Positions 32,324-40,601 of a stretch of 64,000 nucleotides of DNA are shown here, piece after piece. The notes beneath the pieces were generated by a model that was not told the origin of the DNA, searched no databases, and was given only the letters and a program-made list of their open reading frames with translations. The stretch's first letter is position 1. Every line of letters begins with the position of its first letter. Position numbers and translations under genes: made by a program. This DNA comes from Palsa-504 sp963744575 (GTDB lineage Bacteria; Actinomycetota; Actinomycetes; Streptosporangiales; Streptosporangiaceae). The DNA is taken from assembly GCA_963744575.1 (NCBI GenBank), contig CAVUUF010000008.1, forward strand, positions 1-64,000, written 5' to 3'.

Positions 32324-34576
32324 CTACAGGTCCAGCACGAGCCGGGCCGTGCAGGAGCGGGACACGCAGATCATCATGCAGTCCCCGGCCCGGCGCTCCT
32401 CCTCGGTGAGCACGGAGTCCCGGTGGTCGGGCAGGCCGCCGAGCACGGCGGTCTCGCAGGTGCCGCAGGTGCCCTCGGCGCACGACGACAGGACCCCCAC
32501 CCCGGCCTCCTCGACCACGTCGAGAATCGAGCGGTCCGGCGGGATCGTCAGGCTGAGTTCGCTGCGGGCCAGTTCCACCTCGAAGGCCTCGGCCCGGACC
32601 GGCGCGGTCAGCGGCCGGGCGCTGAACCGCTCCACGCGCAGCGACCGGGACGGCCAGGCCAGGCAGCGTTCCTCGACGGCGGCCAGCAGGGGTTCGGGGC
32701 CGCAGCAGTACACCAGCGTGTCCGGCTGCGGGGTGCCGAGCACCGAGTCCAGGTCGAGCAGCCCGGTCTCGTCCTGCGGTGCCACCGTGACCCGGTCGCC
32801 GTAGCGGGCGAGCTCGTCCAGGAAGGCCATCGAGGCCCGGCGGCGGCCGCCGTACAGCAGCCGCCAGTCCGCTCCCGCCGACGTGGCGGCGGCCATCATC
32901 GGCAAGATCGGGGTGATGCCGATCCCGCCCGCGATGAACAGGTAGCGCGGCGAGCTCGCCAGCTCGAAGTTGTTCCGCGGGCCGCGGACCCGGACCGTGT
33001 CGCCGGCCCGCAGCCGGTCGTGCACGAAGCGGGAGCCGCCGCCGCCCATCTCGTCGCGCAGGACGCCCAGCCGCCACAGGTGGTGGTCGGCCGGGGCGCC
33101 GCACAGCGAGTACTGCCGGGTCGGCGCCCCGTCCAGGATCAGGTCGACGTGCGCGCCCGGCGACCACGGCGGCAGCGGGCTGTCCGCGACCTGCCGCAGG
33201 GTCAGCGCCACCACCCCGTCCGCCACCTCCTCCTTGCCCTCGACCCGGACGTCGGCCTCGAACTCCCGGGTGAGCACGGTGACGCTGGTGGTGTGATGCT
33301 GCACGGTCTGCACGTGCGGCTGGTGCCCCGGCTCCACGTGCCCGGGCCCGGCGGCGGCCGGGAACGACAGGTGCAGGTGGTCCCACACGTACATGTTCGG
33401 CGTGGTCCGGTAGCGCTCCGGCGGCGCGGCGATCGTATAGTCGCCGAGCGCGGGCAGCCCTTCCTCCAGGGCGACCTTCGCCTCCAGGCGAGCCAGCGGC
33501 GCGCCGAGGCAGCCGTGCATGCCTTCCCCGAATCCGAGGTGGCGGAACCGGCCGCGGGTCACGTCGAACCGGTCCGGGTCGCCGAAGCGCCGCTCGTCGC
33601 GGTTCGCCGCCCCGTAGACCAGCACCACCCGGCCGCCGGCCGGAATCGTGACACCGTGCAGGGTGACCTTGCGGCTGGTCGTTCGGCCGACAAGTTGCAA
33701 AGGAGTGGCGAGGCGGATCGCCTCCTCGACCGCGTCCGGGATCAAGGCCGGGTTCTCCCGCAGCCGGGCCCGCTGGTCCGGGTTCTCGGCGAGCAGCTTG
33801 AACAGCGTCCCGATGAGCCCGGCGGTGCTCTCCACGCCGCCCAGGAACAGCACCATCATCAGGCCCAGGACCTCGAAGGCCGGCCCGAAGTCCGCCTCGG
33901 CGAACGGCATCCCGTCGATCTCGGCGGTGACGATGTGGGTGACCAGGTCCGCGCGCGGCCGGGCGCGCCGCTCGTGCAGCAGGTCGGTGAAGTAGGCCTG
34001 GATGCCGGCCGTGGCGGCCTTGGCCACCGGGGTGAGCCGGGAGTCGCCGGGCCTGCGGTCCTTGAGTTCGTGCACCCACTGGTTGAGCTGCGCCCGGCCC
34101 TGCTCGCGGGCGGCGGGCAGGCCGAGCAGGTCGAAGAACACCTCGTTGGGCGTCGGCCAGGCCAGCTCCTGGGCCAGGTCCACGGTGCCGCGGTGCCGCC
34201 ACGCGTCGATCAGGCCGCGCACCACCGCGCGGACCGCGTCCTCCCGCTCGGCGATGCGGTTGGGCAGCAGCTGCGGCTGGATCATCCGGCGGATCTGGTC
34301 GTGCCGCGGGTTGTCGATATCCGGCAGGAACCCGGGGCCGCTCTGGTCCTTGGCGGTGTCGTCGATGTCGATGCCCTCGTAGGACAGGAACGTCTGCGGG
34401 TCCGTCGCCGCGGCCCGGACGTCTTCGAACCGGGACAGCGCCCACCAGTTCCACTTCTCGCTGTAGAACACCGGGGTCTCGTCGCGCATCCACCGGTAGA
34501 CCGGGAACGGGTCGGCCTGGAACTCCTGGCTGAACGGGTCGTACTCCATCATTCGTGACGTGCTGCTGATGCTCAT
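32324..34576 (-). CDS. Self-sufficient cytochrome P450 (CYP116B-like): P450 - flavin reductase - 2Fe-2S
   Basis: ATG 34576 follows GGAGGTCGAGCA. The 750-residue protein has a P450 domain (about 1-400) with I-helix VLFLGGVESTAG, ExxR-region EEAIRLATPLQLVGRTT and haem ligand loop HLGFGEGMHGCLGAPLARLE (Cys). A phthalate-dioxygenase-reductase module follows, with FMN motif RQYSLCG and NAD-binding GGIGITPILPMM. It ends in a plant-type ferredoxin (CAEGTCGTCETAV, then a fourth Cys in the last 30 residues). This is the class VII layout in which NAD(P)H electrons pass within one chain. Such enzymes hydroxylate aromatics, alkanes or drugs; the substrate here is unknown. A LacI regulator is divergent and operator-like sites lie in between. 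Confidence 0.93.
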   Translation of the reverse strand: MSISSTSRMMEYDPFSQEFQADPFPVYRWMRDETPVFYSEKWNWWALSRFEDVRAAATDPQTFLSYEGIDIDDTAKDQSGPGFLPDIDNPRHDQIRRMIQPQLLPNRIAEREDAVRAVVRGLIDAWRHRGTVDLAQELAWPTPNEVFFDLLGLPAAREQGRAQLNQWVHELKDRRPGDSRLTPVAKAATAGIQAYFTDLLHERRARPRADLVTHIVTAEIDGMPFAEADFGPAFEVLGLMMVLFLGGVESTAGLIGTLFKLLAENPDQRARLRENPALIPDAVEEAIRLATPLQLVGRTTSRKVTLHGVTIPAGGRVVLVYGAANRDERRFGDPDRFDVTRGRFRHLGFGEGMHGCLGAPLARLEAKVALEEGLPALGDYTIAAPPERYRTTPNMYVWDHLHLSFPAAAGPGHVEPGHQPHVQTVQHHTTSVTVLTREFEADVRVEGKEEVADGVVALTLRQVADSPLPPWSPGAHVDLILDGAPTRQYSLCGAPADHHLWRLGVLRDEMGGGGSRFVHDRLRAGDTVRVRGPRNNFELASSPRYLFIAGGIGITPILPMMAAATSAGADWRLLYGGRRRASMAFLDELARYGDRVTVAPQDETGLLDLDSVLGTPQPDTLVYCCGPEPLLAAVEERCLAWPSRSLRVERFSARPLTAPVRAEAFEVELARSELSLTIPPDRSILDVVEEAGVGVLSSCAEGTCGTCETAVLGGLPDHRDSVLTEEERRAGDCMMICVSRSCTARLVLDL

Positions 34577-34603
34577 TGCTCGACCTCCGCGCCGCAAACC
34601 CTA

Positions 34604-34640
34604 TTGGACGATCGTTGGAAATCTATGGATCGTTCCAACA
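34604..34640. promoter_or_regulatory. LacI-type operator pair upstream of the P450 gene
   Basis: TTGGACGATC overlaps GATCGTTGGAA around an ACGATCGT palindrome (34604-34620). Then TTGGAA (34615-34620) and TTCCAA (34633-34638) form an inverted repeat with the block GATCGTTCCAACA (34628-34640). The sites lie 28-64 bp before the P450 start, where a repressor would block transcription. The central CG of the dyads is typical of LacI-family operators. Confidence 0.6.
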
Positions 34641-34765
34641 TGGTAAGAATCGCCGCGTGAGCGTCTCCTGTCAAGGCCCAGATCGAGGTCCTCCCTGACA
34701 TGCATGGGCTTGTGCGCGCACGTCAGGCCGTGAGGCCGACCGATGAGCTATGCTCCCGGTCAGTA

Positions 34766-34778
34766 GATCGTTCCAACA
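34766..34778. promoter_or_regulatory. Second copy of the LacI-type operator half-block
   Basis: GATCGTTCCAACA is repeated exactly, 138 bp from the first copy and 21 bp upstream of the regulator's ATG. This suggests that the LacI protein controls both its own gene and the P450, possibly through a DNA loop. Confidence 0.55.
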
Positions 34779-34798
34779 CAGGCGACGAGAGGCCCCGG

Positions 34799-35884
34799 AT
34801 GACGGTAGGTGGCGAGCAGTCCGTTCCCCGTCCCACCATCCGTGACGTGGCCGAACACGCGGGCGTCTCCAAGTCCCTGGTCTCGCTCGTGCTCCGCGGC
34901 TCGGCTAAGGTCAGTCCCGACCGGCGGGCGGCCGTGGAACGGTCGATCGCGGAACTGGGCTACCGGCCGAACGCGGCGGCCCGGACCCTGCGCGAGGGAC
35001 GCGGCCGGGCCATCGGGGTGCTGCTCAACGACGTCCGCCGCCCCTGGTTCTTCGATCTTCTCGACGGTCTCATCTCCGTCCTGGAGGCGGACGGGCGGCA
35101 CCTGGTGCTCAGCGGCGGCGGCCGGCTCGAGCGGCGCATGGACGACTCGGCGCTGCGCGGCTTCCTCCAGCTCGAGGCCGACGGCTTCATCCTGGCCGGC
35201 ACGCAGGCCGACTCGCCGGTCATCGCCGAGATCGCCAGCACCGTCCCCACGGTCACGGTGGCCTGGCGCGACATCGACCTGCCGCGGGTGGACGCCGTCG
35301 CCAACGACGACCTGGCCGGCGCCGCGCTGGCCACTCGTCACCTGATCGAACTCGGCCACCGCCGGATCGCGCACATCTCCGGGCGCATCTCCGGGACCAG
35401 CAACGTCATCGCGAAGCTGCGCCAGCAGGGCTATGAGGACACCATGCGGGCCTGCGGCCTCGGCGAGTACATCAGGGTCGAGCCCGGCGACTTCACCGAG
35501 GACGGCGGCTACCGCGCCACCGTACGCCTGCTTAGCAGCGACAAGCCGCCGACCGCGATCTTCGCCGTGGACGACATGACCTGCCTGGGCGCGCAGTCGG
35601 CCGCCTCGGAGATGAAGGTCGGCATGCCCGGCGGCCTCTCGCTCGTCGGCTACGACAACTCCTACCTGGCCCGGCTGCGGTCGATCTGGCTTACCAGCGT
35701 GGACAGCGCCGGCTTTGACGTCGGCCGGCTCGCCGCCCGCACCCTGCTGGCCCGGGTGGCCGACCCGGCCCGTCCCGCCGAGGTCCACCTCCTCGCCCCG
35801 ACCCTCCAGGTCCGCGGCTCCACCGCGCCCCCGCGCGCTGACGTACTGGCCGCCGGCGACGAGCCGCCCGATCCGGAGGAGTAG
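34799..35884 (+). CDS. LacI-family transcriptional repressor
   Basis: From ATG 34799 (after a GACGAGAGG box) the 361-residue protein starts with the LacI headpiece: TIRDVAEHAGVSKSLVSLVL, then RGSAKVSPDRRAAVERSIAE and GYRPNAAARTLREGR. The hinge leads to a class-1 binding domain (IGVLLNDVRRPWFFDLLDGL, NDDLAGAALATRHLIELGHR, TAIFAVDDMTCLGAQSAASE). A longer frame exists to 34700, but the headpiece sets the start. The ligand is unknown; most of the family bind sugars, but here a P450-related inducer is plausible from context. Confidence 0.92.
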   Translation: MTVGGEQSVPRPTIRDVAEHAGVSKSLVSLVLRGSAKVSPDRRAAVERSIAELGYRPNAAARTLREGRGRAIGVLLNDVRRPWFFDLLDGLISVLEADGRHLVLSGGGRLERRMDDSALRGFLQLEADGFILAGTQADSPVIAEIASTVPTVTVAWRDIDLPRVDAVANDDLAGAALATRHLIELGHRRIAHISGRISGTSNVIAKLRQQGYEDTMRACGLGEYIRVEPGDFTEDGGYRATVRLLSSDKPPTAIFAVDDMTCLGAQSAASEMKVGMPGGLSLVGYDNSYLARLRSIWLTSVDSAGFDVGRLAARTLLARVADPARPAEVHLLAPTLQVRGSTAPPRADVLAAGDEPPDPEE

Positions 35885-36320
35885 CGGGCCTGGGTGCCGC
35901 GGCAGTTCCACGGAGCCGGTGCCAGGCCGGCTGGCGACCCGCCCGCGGCCTCCCGCCCCCGCCCGGCCAGCCCGCTGGAATCCCGCCCAAACAACATCAC
36001 TGTGGCATCCATGCTGCTCTAGACATCACTGCCACATCCATGTCGTTTCCGGGCGCGGCGGCAGCCCCGCTCCGGACCGACGGCCGGGACTGGCGGGGCC
36101 AGCGGTGCTAACAGGGCCAGCGATGCTAACAGGCCCCAGCGATGCTAACAGGGCCAGCAATGTTAATGGGATCCACGAGGCTAGCGGGGCATGGGACAGG
36201 AGATGCAGAACGAGACTGACGGGGATGATAGGGATGGCGGGGCGCCGGCGGCGGGCCATGCGCGCGGGCGACGCGCCCGCGTGCGGTGAGCGACGGCACC
36301 GAGTATCGCTGCACCGGCGC
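35885..36320. other. Gap of about 435 bp rich in short repeats
   Basis: No gene is seen. The block ACATCACTGTGGCATCCATG (35994-36013) recurs in a diverged form at 36023-36042, a 29-bp step. A tandem array follows at 36097-36170 (listed separately). Open frames across the region are repetitive and unlikely to be translated. Confidence 0.45.
36097..36170. repeat. Four tandem 18-19-bp repeats
   Basis: The unit GGCCAGCGATGCTAACAG occurs four times with small changes (GGTGCTAACAG, GATGCTAACAG, an extra C in the third copy, and AATGTTAATGGG in the last). The degenerating end copy and one-base length variation suggest slippage. No function is assigned. The array sits between converging LacI and DUF2000 genes, so it may act in termination. 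Confidence 0.7.
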
Positions 36321-36815
36321 TCAGGGCAGCAATTCCAGATGCCGAACCAGCTTGGTCACCTGATTCCGCGGCCCGATCAGGCTGACGGCGAGCACGGCCA
36401 GGTCACCGGGATCGGTCATGGTGAGCTCCCGGAGATAGTCGTCGTATACCCGGGTGGCCTGGGCCGCGGCGGGCATGTCGGCCGCGAGCAGTTGCCGCTC
36501 GACCGCCTGCCGACGGATCGCGCCAAGCTGGGCCGAACCGGCGGCGAGGATCGAGCAGCCCGCCCACGGCAGGCCCGGATGCCAGTGATCCGAGGCGTCG
36601 GGGCCCCCAGGGCCCAGCAGCCCGGGTACCGCGGGCACGGTCGCCGCCGACACGCAGACGGCCGCGTTGACGGCCTGGCCGGGGGAGAGCGACTGGTCGA
36701 CGATCACGACCCACTTCAGCTTCGCCGCTCCGGTGCGTTGGCCCGTGTTCATCTCGTCCGGGGCGTATCCATGCGCAGCTTGTCGCGTCTCACCTTGTAC
36801 TTCATACGTGTTCAT
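36321..36815 (-). CDS. DUF2000 family protein
   Basis: The core reads KLKWVVIVDQSLSPGQAVNA, then HPGLPWAGCSILAAGSAQLG, ADMPAAAQATRVYDDYLREL and AVSLIGPRNQVTKLVRHLEL, all DUF2000 hallmarks (a peptidyl-tRNA-hydrolase-II-like fold). The family is often encoded next to an Lrp/AsnC regulator, as here. The first ATG is at 36815; ATG 36752 lies closer to the conserved start and is a good alternative. The divergent promoter region is strongly AT-rich. Confidence 0.85.
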   Translation of the reverse strand: MNTYEVQGETRQAAHGYAPDEMNTGQRTGAAKLKWVVIVDQSLSPGQAVNAAVCVSAATVPAVPGLLGPGGPDASDHWHPGLPWAGCSILAAGSAQLGAIRRQAVERQLLAADMPAAAQATRVYDDYLRELTMTDPGDLAVLAVSLIGPRNQVTKLVRHLELLP

Positions 36816-36855
36816 AAGAAAATTCTAGATAATAATGCACAAATAAATCTATATA

Positions 36856-36872
36856 GCCGAATTTAATTCAGC
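36856..36872. promoter_or_regulatory. Imperfect palindrome, candidate Lrp operator
   Basis: GCCGAATTTAATTCAGC is a 17-bp dyad with a single central base and one mismatch. It sits 13 bp upstream of the Lrp ATG, in the AT-rich stretch shared with the DUF2000 gene. Lrp/AsnC proteins typically bind such 15-17-bp AT-cored dyads to control themselves and a divergent neighbour. Confidence 0.5.
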
Positions 36873-36884
36873 TACCATGGCGAT

Positions 36885-37355
36885 ATGGCTCACCTGGACG
36901 AACTAGATGCGGCCATCCTGGCCGAACTGCAGCGTGATGCACGGCGGACCAACCGGGATGTAGCCGCGGCGGTCGGTGTCGCCCCCACCACGGCGCTCGA
37001 CCGGACCCGGTCGCTACGACAGCGCGGCGTCATCCACGGCGCCCTGCTCGACGTGGATCTCGCCGCCATCGGCCGACCGGTCCAGGCGCTGATCGCCGTC
37101 CGGATACGGCCGCCGTCCCGGCGCAACATCGAGGCCTTCCGCGACTGGGCCGCGCGCCTGCCCGACACCGTGGGCGTCTTCGTCGTCTCCGGCAGCGAGG
37201 ATTTCCTGCTCCACGTCGCCGTGGCCGACAACCAGCATCTGTACGCGTTCGTCATCGACAGGCTGACCGAACGGCCCGAGGTGGCCGACGTCCGCACCAG
37301 CGTTATCTACGAGCACCTGCGCAATCACGCCGTGATCCCCGCCGCGCGGCCCTGA
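36885..37355 (+). CDS. Lrp/AsnC-family transcriptional regulator
   Basis: The 156-residue protein has the AsnC helix-turn-helix (HLDELDAAILAELQRDARRT, then VAAAVGVAPTTALDRTRSLR, QRGVIHGA) and the RAM ligand domain (ALIAVRIRPPSRRNIEAFRD, TVGVFVVSGSEDFLLHVAVA, ADVRTSVIYEHL). ATG 36885 is preceded by AT-rich DNA with no clear ribosome-binding site. Its 3' end overlaps the signal peptidase gene by 53 bp, tail to tail. Confidence 0.92.
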   Translation: MAHLDELDAAILAELQRDARRTNRDVAAAVGVAPTTALDRTRSLRQRGVIHGALLDVDLAAIGRPVQALIAVRIRPPSRRNIEAFRDWAARLPDTVGVFVVSGSEDFLLHVAVADNQHLYAFVIDRLTERPEVADVRTSVIYEHLRNHAVIPAARP

Positions 37356-38328
37356 TCCGCCGGGCGAGCACCGGGACACCGAGCACGGCCGCCGCGCATC
37401 CGGCCGCCGGCATCGCTGGTACGGTCGCCACCGCGCCGGCCGCCGCCCCGGCGATCTGGAGCACGGGAGCGCCGGCGGCCCCCGCGTGCAGCGCAGCCTG
37501 CTGGAACGTGGCGGGGATCGGCAGGTCGCCGAATTGCGAGGGCGGCCAGATGACCAGGAAGGCCCTTCCTGCCACCTCGTCCTCGGGAACGGTCCCCTGG
37601 TCGGGAGAGTCGCTGAACATGTGTCCCCGGGAGTCGTCGGAAATCGCCCGGTTGTCACCCATGACCCAGAGGCGCCCGGGCGGGACGACCACGTTGAATT
37701 GCTCCAGCGACGGGCTCGCGCCCGGGAACAGGTAGGACGTCTCGTCCAGCGGGGTCCCGTTGACCGTGATCTCGCCGTCCGTGCAGCAGGCCACGCGGTC
37801 GCCCGGCAGGCCGATCACCCGCTTGATGTAGTACGTCTGCGTGCTGTACACCCCGATGTCGGACAGCACGTTGTCCACGACCCGCAGTACCGGGTCGCGC
37901 GGCGGGGCGGGATCGGGCGCGCCCGTGGTGCTGCCCCACGAGTCCTGTCCGCTGAACACCACGATGTCGCCGCGGGCGATGCCGCGGACGTGGTAGACCA
38001 GCTTGTTCACCAGCACCCGGTCGCCGGTGCGCAGCGTGTTCTCCATCGAGGCCGAAGGGATCCGGTACACCTGCACGACGAAGGCCTTGATGAGCAGCAT
38101 GAGGACGATCGCCGCCAGCACGATCAGCATCAGCTGCCGCCAGGAATTCCCCGGCCGGCCGGCGGCCCGGTCCCGCTTCGGTCGGTCGGCATCCTGGTCC
38201 GGCTGGCTGGCGTCCCGGTCCGGCTTCCGGGCGGCTCGCTCGGGTGGCCGGGCGTGCCGTCCCCGCGGGCTCGCCGCCACGAACGCAGCCGGATCGCGCC
38301 GATCGTCGGTCGTCTGGCCGTGGCGCAC
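37303..38328 (-). CDS. lepB: Signal peptidase I
   Basis: After a charged N-terminal tail of about 65 residues and one transmembrane helix (LMLIVLAAIVLMLLIKAFVV), the catalytic Ser is in IPSASMENTL and the general-base Lys in YYIKRVIGLPGD. The box GDNRAISDDSRGH (signal peptidase box E) is present. The enzyme cleaves signal peptides of secreted proteins at the outer face of the membrane. GTG 38328 is the longest start. The C-terminal 60 residues are Ala-rich and include a possible second helix. It is not beside rplS or rnhB, so it may be one of several paralogues. Confidence 0.93.
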   Translation of the reverse strand: MRHGQTTDDRRDPAAFVAASPRGRHARPPERAARKPDRDASQPDQDADRPKRDRAAGRPGNSWRQLMLIVLAAIVLMLLIKAFVVQVYRIPSASMENTLRTGDRVLVNKLVYHVRGIARGDIVVFSGQDSWGSTTGAPDPAPPRDPVLRVVDNVLSDIGVYSTQTYYIKRVIGLPGDRVACCTDGEITVNGTPLDETSYLFPGASPSLEQFNVVVPPGRLWVMGDNRAISDDSRGHMFSDSPDQGTVPEDEVAGRAFLVIWPPSQFGDLPIPATFQQAALHAGAAGAPVLQIAGAAAGAVATVPAMPAAGCAAAVLGVPVLARRIRAARRGSRRDCAGARR

Positions 38329-38513
38329 GGTCAGCGACCCGTCCGCCCGTCGCGCCCGGGCCTGCTCAGTTCAGCGATGTGCATCACGCCGGCGCCCTCG
38401 GTGTAGTCGTGAGCCGGTCCGGGCGTGGAGCCGGCTAGCGCCCGGGATCCTCATACGTACCCGGACGGCGGCGAATTTCAGTGTGCCATATCTTGTCCTG
38501 AGAATTCCGCCGG

Positions 38514-38555
38514 TCGCCGAGCCGCATAACGACTACTCGCCGAGCCGCATAACGA
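38514..38555. repeat. 19-bp direct repeat, two copies at 23-bp spacing
   Basis: TCGCCGAGCCGCATAACGA occurs at 38514-38532 and 38537-38555, just upstream of the mismatch-glycosylase start. A third partial piece (GAGCCGCGTAGACGA) follows. It may be a slippage duplication or a regulator site. Confidence 0.65.
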
Positions 38556-38584
38556 GCCGCGTAGACGACTAAGGGGAGGACCCG

Positions 38585-39163
38585 TTGAGCTTCACCCGGG
38601 CCGAACTTAAGTCGTTCACCGGCGGCACCCTCCCGGATCTGATCGCCGAGGGCGTGCGCCTGCTGTTCGCCGGGATCAACCCGGGCCTGCGCAGCGTCGC
38701 CGTGCAGGGGCACTTCGCGCCCCGGGGCAACCGGTTCTACCCGGCGCTGCTGCGGGCCGGCATCACCGATCACCTGATCGACGCATCGGCCGGGCTCACC
38801 GCCCGCGACCGCGACTACCTCCTCGGCCGCGGCGTCGGCATCACCAGCCTGGTCGCCGGGGCCACGGCAAGCGCCGCCGAAGTCGGCCCGGCCGAACTGG
38901 CCGAAGGCGCCAGGAACCTCGCCGGGAAGGTCCGCCGGTTCCGCCCGCGCGTGGTCGCCGTGCTGGGCGTCACCGCCTACCGGACCGCCTTCGCCTCGCC
39001 CCGGGCCGTCGCCGGGCGCCAGCCAGGCGACCTGAACGGCGCCCAGCTCTGGGTGGTGCCGAACCCCAGCGGCCGCAACGCGCACGCGCCCCTGGACACG
39101 CTGGCCGCCGCCTACCGCGAGGTCGCGCAGGCGGCCGGCATCATCGACCCGGACGCACCCTAA
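38585..39163 (+). CDS. mug: G/U mismatch-specific DNA glycosylase (MUG/TDG family)
   Basis: TTG 38585 follows GGGGAGGA. The 192-residue protein has the family motif LLFAGINPGLRSVAVQGHFA (the GxNPG active-site loop), GNRFYPALLRAGITDHL, GVGITSLVAGATASAAEV and the second motif VVPNPSGRNAHAPLDTLAAA. The enzyme removes uracil or thymine from G mispairs in DNA as the first step of base excision repair. Length and motifs are standard. Confidence 0.9.
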   Translation: MSFTRAELKSFTGGTLPDLIAEGVRLLFAGINPGLRSVAVQGHFAPRGNRFYPALLRAGITDHLIDASAGLTARDRDYLLGRGVGITSLVAGATASAAEVGPAELAEGARNLAGKVRRFRPRVVAVLGVTAYRTAFASPRAVAGRQPGDLNGAQLWVVPNPSGRNAHAPLDTLAAAYREVAQAAGIIDPDAP

Positions 39164-39420
39164 ACGGGCCCGGCGTGCGGCGACCGCCGCCAGGCACGCC
39201 ACCGCCGGCGCGACCGGGTGAGGGTCAGCACCGAAGCGCTCTCGGGTTCCGCGGCCATCGCCTGCGGCGGCCGGAACGGCGGACGAGGCCGCCGGGGCTC
39301 GCGCACGCCGGCCAGTCCCGGGCCGCCCCGGCGGCGGACGAACGGAACGTGCTCCCAGACCCAGACCAGCCACCGTCTCAGGCCGGCTCCGGCCCGGCTC
39401 CATTGTCGGTGAGGCGCCAC
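39160..39420 (-). CDS. Hypothetical small basic protein, 86 aa
   Basis: A frame from GTG 39420 reads LRRWLVWVWEHVPFVRRRGG, then GVREPRRPRPPFRPPQAMAA. The Trp/Val helix followed by VREPRRPRP looks like a conserved short actinobacterial protein rather than antisense noise, and I see no other gene in this 310-bp gap. The ribosome-binding site is weak. It converges on, and overlaps by four bases, the glycosylase gene. Confidence 0.4.
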   Translation of the reverse strand: MAPHRQWSRAGAGLRRWLVWVWEHVPFVRRRGGPGLAGVREPRRPRPPFRPPQAMAAEPESASVLTLTRSRRRWRAWRRSPHAGPV

Positions 39421-39474
39421 CCTGATCAGGCTAAGCCGTACCGTGGAACCCGGACAACCCAATAGGGAGCGCGG

Positions 39475-40569
39475 ATGACCATCCAGCACGTGCGCGTCGA
39501 AGGCCCCAGCTACCAGCGGGGACAGCAGTACGGCCGCCAGGCCGCGGAGCGCGTGCGGCGGTCGGTCCAGGGCTATCATCAGGCCTTCGCGCACTACGCG
39601 GGGTGGGACTGGGCCACCGTCCGGCGCGAGGCCGCCCGGTTCGAGGCGCCCGTCGGCAAGTTCCGCCCGGCCTACCTGGAGGAGATGCGCGGCATCGCAG
39701 ACGGCGCGGGCCTCGACCTGACTGACGTGCTGGCGATCAACGTGCGCACCGAGGTCATGTACTCGGCCAAGGCGCGTAACGCGCCGAGAGCTCCGCACGA
39801 GTGCAGCGCCTTCGCCCGTGTCCCCGCGCCGGGCCAGGAAAGCCCCGTGATCATCGGCCAGAACTGGGACTGGCTGCTGGACTCGGCCGAGACACTGGTC
39901 GTGCTGGAGGCTCAGCCGGCCGACGGCCCGGATTTCGTCACGGTGGTCGAGGCCGGCCTGCTGGCCAAGACCGGGATGAACGCCGCAGGCCTGGGCCTGG
40001 TCACCAACGCCCTGGTGACCGACGCCGACGCAGGCGAGCCCGGGCTGCCTTACCACGTGCTGCTGCGGGCCATCCTCAACTGCGCCACGGTCACCGAAGC
40101 CCTCGGAGTGCTCGCGGCCGGCCTGCGCTCCTCGTCAGCCAACTACCTGGTCGCCCACGCCAGCGGCGCCGCCCTCGACATCGAGGCCGCGCCGGGCGAC
40201 TTCACCCGGCTGTATCCGCTGTGCCCCGAGGACGGCCTGCTGCTGCACACCAACCACTTCCTGGCCCCGCGGATGGACCCGGCCGACCTGGCCCTGTGGG
40301 TCATGCCGAGCAGCGCCGTCCGGCTGCAGCGGCTGCGGGCCGGAGCAAACGGGAAAGCCGCGGAAACCCTCGACGACTTCCGCGTCCTGCTGGCCGACCA
40401 CGCCGACTATCCGAACAGCGTCTGCGCCCACCCCGACCCGGCGGACCACCCGCGCGAGCAGGGCGCCACCATCGCCTCCGTGCTGATGGACTTGACCGCC
40501 CGCCGCATCTGGGTCGCCGCGGGCCAACCCTGCCAGGCGCCCTACCAGCGCCTCGACATAACCCTGTGA
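39475..40569 (+). CDS. C45-family autoproteolytic acyltransferase/hydrolase
   Basis: The 364-residue protein resembles isopenicillin-N acyltransferase (C45/Ntn hydrolase). It has EGPSYQRGQQYGRQAAERVR at the start, YLEEMRGIADGAGLDLTDVL, then the self-cleavage site HECSAFARVPAP with Cys 110 as the expected N-terminal nucleophile of the mature beta-chain. GQNWDWLLDSAETLVVLEAQ and KTGMNAAGLGLVTNALVTD follow. ATG 39475 follows GGGAGCGG. It hydrolyses or transfers acyl groups on small amides; the substrate is unknown. No beta-lactam genes are near. Confidence 0.9.
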   Translation: MTIQHVRVEGPSYQRGQQYGRQAAERVRRSVQGYHQAFAHYAGWDWATVRREAARFEAPVGKFRPAYLEEMRGIADGAGLDLTDVLAINVRTEVMYSAKARNAPRAPHECSAFARVPAPGQESPVIIGQNWDWLLDSAETLVVLEAQPADGPDFVTVVEAGLLAKTGMNAAGLGLVTNALVTDADAGEPGLPYHVLLRAILNCATVTEALGVLAAGLRSSSANYLVAHASGAALDIEAAPGDFTRLYPLCPEDGLLLHTNHFLAPRMDPADLALWVMPSSAVRLQRLRAGANGKAAETLDDFRVLLADHADYPNSVCAHPDPADHPREQGATIASVLMDLTARRIWVAAGQPCQAPYQRLDITL

Positions 40570-40601
40570 GAGGTTCGCGCTGAGCCTGCTCGACGCCCCG
40601 C

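Noticed and set aside
32423..34558. Long open frame of 711 codons on the plus strand, opposite the P450 gene
   Set aside because: It is Gln/Arg/Gly/Val-rich, lacks domains and exactly mirrors the P450 coding sequence; a GC-rich antisense shadow.
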